From assembly GCA_028707675.1 (NCBI GenBank), contig JAQWAM010000023.1, forward strand, positions 1-9,478: DNA of 9,478 bases, read 5' to 3'. Numbering within the stretch: position 1 is the stretch's first letter; each line of letters begins with the position of its first letter. Position numbers and translations under genes: made by a program. The notes below the pieces were generated by a model. It was not told the origin of the DNA. It did no database searches and worked only from the letters and a program-made list of their open reading frames with translations. This DNA comes from Kiritimatiellia bacterium. Its GTDB lineage: Bacteria > Verrucomicrobiota > Kiritimatiellia > RFP12 > UBA1067. Shown here one piece after another: positions 7,428-9,478 of the stretch.

Positions 7428-7616
7428 ATGCGCAAAGTTTTTATTCTCTTGGTTGTCTTGTCTGCGTCCGTTCTGCTTTCCGGCTGCGCCCTGATCAGCA
7501 AGCACACGGCTCCCGTCGAGGGCGGCACAAAAACAACCTTCGGTCTGTTGGGCTTTGACGGGGTCGACAACGGCTACCCCGTGCTGCCGATCTATTCGGG
7601 GTTCAAGCAGGACTGA
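7428..7616 (+). CDS. Small lipoprotein of unknown function (62 aa)
   Basis: The product has a type II signal peptide: basic MRK, a hydrophobic core (VFILLVVLSASVLL) and the lipobox LSGC with the lipidated cysteine at position 20. The mature protein would be only 43 residues, anchored to a membrane, and ends in GYPVLPIYSGFKQD. The ATG at 7428 is preferred because AAAGGA (7413-7418) lies 9 nt upstream and a strong promoter precedes it; an in-frame TTG at 7407 would add seven residues before the signal peptide. I do not recognise the mature sequence. Its own strong promoter and its position divergent from the membrane kinase suggest an abundant envelope lipoprotein, but no function can be assigned. 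Confidence 0.8.
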   Translation: MRKVFILLVVLSASVLLSGCALISKHTAPVEGGTKTTFGLLGFDGVDNGYPVLPIYSGFKQD

Positions 7617-7656
7617 TCTCCCGGCCCCAGGCACGACGGCCGCGCACAAATATTGC

Positions 7657-7678
7657 CCCGCCCTTAACCATGGGCGGG
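7657..7678 (+). terminator. GC-rich hairpin after the lipoprotein gene, possible terminator
   Basis: CCCGCCC (7657-7663) pairs perfectly with GGGCGGG (7672-7678) around an 8-base loop, 41 nt after the lipoprotein stop. The following bases (AACAATCAAGTTT) are not a T-run, so intrinsic termination would be weak. It may instead stabilise the short mRNA or attenuate read-through into the hybrid kinase. The rest of the 166-bp gap shows no convincing promoter. Confidence 0.4.
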
Positions 7679-7782
7679 AACAATCAAGTTTGGAAAATTA
7701 TGGATTCGGCGGCGGAGCGCCCGCTGAATTTATTATGGTGTCTTCCCTAAAAAAAATGCCGAGAGTTCCGGAGCGCAACGTG

Positions 7783-9402
7783 ATGCGGACGGCAGAGTCT
7801 GCCGGTCAGCGCATGGGCACAGACAACCTCAGCGCCGTTTTCGACGCCGCGCCAGCCGCAATGCTGGTTGCCGACCGCAATGCTGACATCGCCGAGGTCA
7901 ATCTGGGCGCGGAAAAACTTTTCGGAAGAAAGCTCCGCGACATCCCTTATCCCCGGCTGGGCCATCTGATCGGCTGCATCCATTGTCAACATCCCGGACA
8001 GCATTGCGGAGAAACGGTTTTCTGCCGCGATTGCCCTCTGAATCAGCATGTCAAAAGCGTGATAGAAGGCGGGAACCCAGTTTGCAACGAGGACGTGAAC
8101 GTCCGGATCAACTCCGGCAATGGCGACAAGCAGGTGTGGCTGCGGGTCAACGCCACTCCCGTGACCTTCAACGGACAACCGCATGTGTTAGTCTCGCTGC
8201 ACGACATAACCTGCGAGATCGAACTCCACCAGCAGTTGCGGCAAGCCTCCAAAATGGACGCCATCGGCAGGCTGGCTGGCGGTGTCGCCCACGACTTCAA
8301 CAACCTGCTGCAGGCCATCCTCGGCTTCACCGAGCTTTTGCTGACCGGCCTTGACGCAAAAGACCATCAGTACAGCGACCTGAAACAGATTGAAAAAGCG
8401 GCCCGGCGCGCGGCGGACCTGACCCGTCAGCTCCTGGCTTTCAGCCGCAGACAGAAAATCGAGACGTGCCCGGTTGACCTCAACGAGACGGTCAGAACCA
8501 CCGATACGATGCTGCGGCGCATTCTGGGCGAAGACATTAAGATAGCCCACAATCTTTCTCCTGAAGTGAAACCGGTGCTGGCAGACCCGACCCAGATCGA
8601 GCAGGTGATAGTAAATCTGGCTGTGAACGCCCGCGACTCCATGCCTAAAGGCGGGTGCCTGACCTTCGGCACGTCTCCGGCAAACTTTTCGAGTTGCGAA
8701 GACACACGGCTGGTCCCTGAATCCGTGCCGGGCCGGTTCGTCTGCCTTTCCGTCACCGATACCGGAATGGGGATCAGCCCGGAAAACATGCCGCATGTCT
8801 TCGAGCCTTTTTTCACCACCAAGCTGAGCGGCAAGGGCACCGGACTCGGTCTCTCTGTGATATACGGGATCGTCAAGCAGAGCGGCGGATGGATCAACGT
8901 GTACAGCGAACCCGGTCAGGGCTCCACTTTCAAGATTTATCTGCCGGCGACTGATTTGGCGGTCACCGGACAAACCGAGGATCATGACCAGCCGTTGCCA
9001 ATATCGCTGCCGGGGCTCGGCCAGCAGATCCTGCTCGTCGAAGACGAGCCTGAGGTTCGCGCTCTGGTCTCGCTGATTCTGCGGGGCGCCGGCTATAAGG
9101 TTGTGGCGTGTGAAAACGCGGCCGCAGCCATCACCGCCTTTGACCGGCAGAAGGACGATTTCGACCTTTTGTTCAGCGACATCATCTTGGGCGGCATGAA
9201 CGGCGTTGACCTCGCCTGCCTGCTGAGAAAACTGCGCCCCGACCTGCCGGTGCTGCTCAGCAGCGGCTATTCCGACGAACGGGTGCGCTGGGAACTGATC
9301 GAGCGCGAAGGTTTCAGATTTTTGTCAAAACCTTGCCCTTCATCAAAAATGCTAACCGTTATCGGGGAAATGCTCGTCGAACGGAATAACGCAAAGACTT
9401 AA
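7783..9402 (+). CDS. Hybrid sensor histidine kinase/response regulator with Cys-rich PAS domain
   Basis: This 539-aa protein has no membrane segment and is predicted cytoplasmic. Residues about 14-145 form a PAS sensor domain (LSAVFDAAPAAMLVADRNAD) with an inserted cysteine cluster: C65, C68, C75, C81 and C84. A dimerisation/phosphoacceptor domain follows, with H170 in AHDFNNLLQAILGF. The ATPase domain (about 268-385) shows N282 in NLAVNARDSM, DTGMGI at 326-331, EPFFTTK and GTGLGLSVIYGIVKQSGG. A C-terminal receiver domain (about 415-530) has the acidic pocket E420-D421, phosphoacceptor D466 in LLFSDIILGG, and K516 in SKPC. No DNA-binding output domain is present, so phosphate may go to a separate regulator or the receiver may act in feedback. 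GGAG (7770-7773) sits 9 nt before the ATG at 7783; an in-frame ATG at 7735 lacks a well-placed Shine-Dalgarno sequence. No partner regulator lies nearby. Confidence 0.93.
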   Translation: MRTAESAGQRMGTDNLSAVFDAAPAAMLVADRNADIAEVNLGAEKLFGRKLRDIPYPRLGHLIGCIHCQHPGQHCGETVFCRDCPLNQHVKSVIEGGNPVCNEDVNVRINSGNGDKQVWLRVNATPVTFNGQPHVLVSLHDITCEIELHQQLRQASKMDAIGRLAGGVAHDFNNLLQAILGFTELLLTGLDAKDHQYSDLKQIEKAARRAADLTRQLLAFSRRQKIETCPVDLNETVRTTDTMLRRILGEDIKIAHNLSPEVKPVLADPTQIEQVIVNLAVNARDSMPKGGCLTFGTSPANFSSCEDTRLVPESVPGRFVCLSVTDTGMGISPENMPHVFEPFFTTKLSGKGTGLGLSVIYGIVKQSGGWINVYSEPGQGSTFKIYLPATDLAVTGQTEDHDQPLPISLPGLGQQILLVEDEPEVRALVSLILRGAGYKVVACENAAAAITAFDRQKDDFDLLFSDIILGGMNGVDLACLLRKLRPDLPVLLSSGYSDERVRWELIEREGFRFLSKPCPSSKMLTVIGEMLVERNNAKT

Positions 9403-9441
9403 ACTCGCAGCGACTTCTTGCATCACAAGGAAATGATGTTC

Positions 9442-9478
9442 ATGAAAATGAAAATTTTTCAAGCGCTTTGCTTTTGCT
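9442..9478 (+). CDS. N-terminus of a probable exported protein (cut by window edge)
   Basis: AAGGAA (9427-9432) lies 9 nt before an ATG at 9442, which opens MKMKIFQALCFC and runs off the window. In-frame ATGs at 9433 and 9436 also exist but are too close to the Shine-Dalgarno sequence, and the one at 9448 is further away. The lysines followed by hydrophobic residues look like the start of a signal peptide. It begins 39 nt after the hybrid kinase stop, with no terminator between, so it may be co-transcribed. Too little is visible to name a function. Confidence 0.45.
   Translation, partial: MKMKIFQALCFC

Noticed and set aside
7555..7782. N-terminal extension of the hybrid kinase frame back to 7555
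   Set aside because: It overlaps the lipoprotein gene in another frame and reads as low-complexity sequence. The Shine-Dalgarno sequence at 7770-7773 supports the start at 7783.

Overview
The window is a GC-rich bacterial chromosomal segment of housekeeping and signalling genes, with no mobile elements, tRNA, rRNA or CRISPR. The zinc-ribbon Ser/Thr kinase with a long Ala/Lys-rich C-terminal region, the small lipoprotein and the Cys-rich PAS hybrid kinase point to the PVC superphylum (Kiritimatiellota, Lentisphaerota or Verrucomicrobiota). That placement is inferred from architecture and composition, not from a search.

Layout. From 7248 down to the left edge, five genes lie on the minus strand: a membrane Ser/Thr protein kinase (887 aa), threonine synthase thrC, a secreted GHL10-type glycosidase-like protein, a class IV PLP aminotransferase, and the start of a probable PTS EIIA-like protein cut by the window edge. 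The first three are tightly coupled: kinase stop and thrC start share one base, and one base separates the thrC stop from the next ATG. A 140-bp gap with a good -10 box precedes the aminotransferase, so the last two genes probably form a second transcription unit, with possible read-through from the first.

A divergent intergenic region (7249-7427) separates this block from the plus-strand genes. It holds two outward-facing sigma70-like promoters, with an 11-bp-period direct repeat between them that could be a shared operator. To the right are a 62-aa lipoprotein gene, a hairpin, a hybrid sensor histidine kinase/response regulator (539 aa, start chosen by Shine-Dalgarno), and the first 12 codons of a probable exported protein.

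How the genes fit. ThrC makes threonine, the precursor of isoleucine, and a class IV aminotransferase downstream is consistent with amino-acid metabolism, although its substrate is not determined. The kinase at the head of the cluster and the hybrid histidine kinase are separate signalling systems; nothing in the sequence links either to a defined target. I see no convincing new defence or mobile system. The most interesting items are the kinase-thrC coupling, the kinase's internal 75-bp repeats, the operator-like repeat in the divergent promoter region, and the cysteine cluster in the hybrid kinase's PAS domain.
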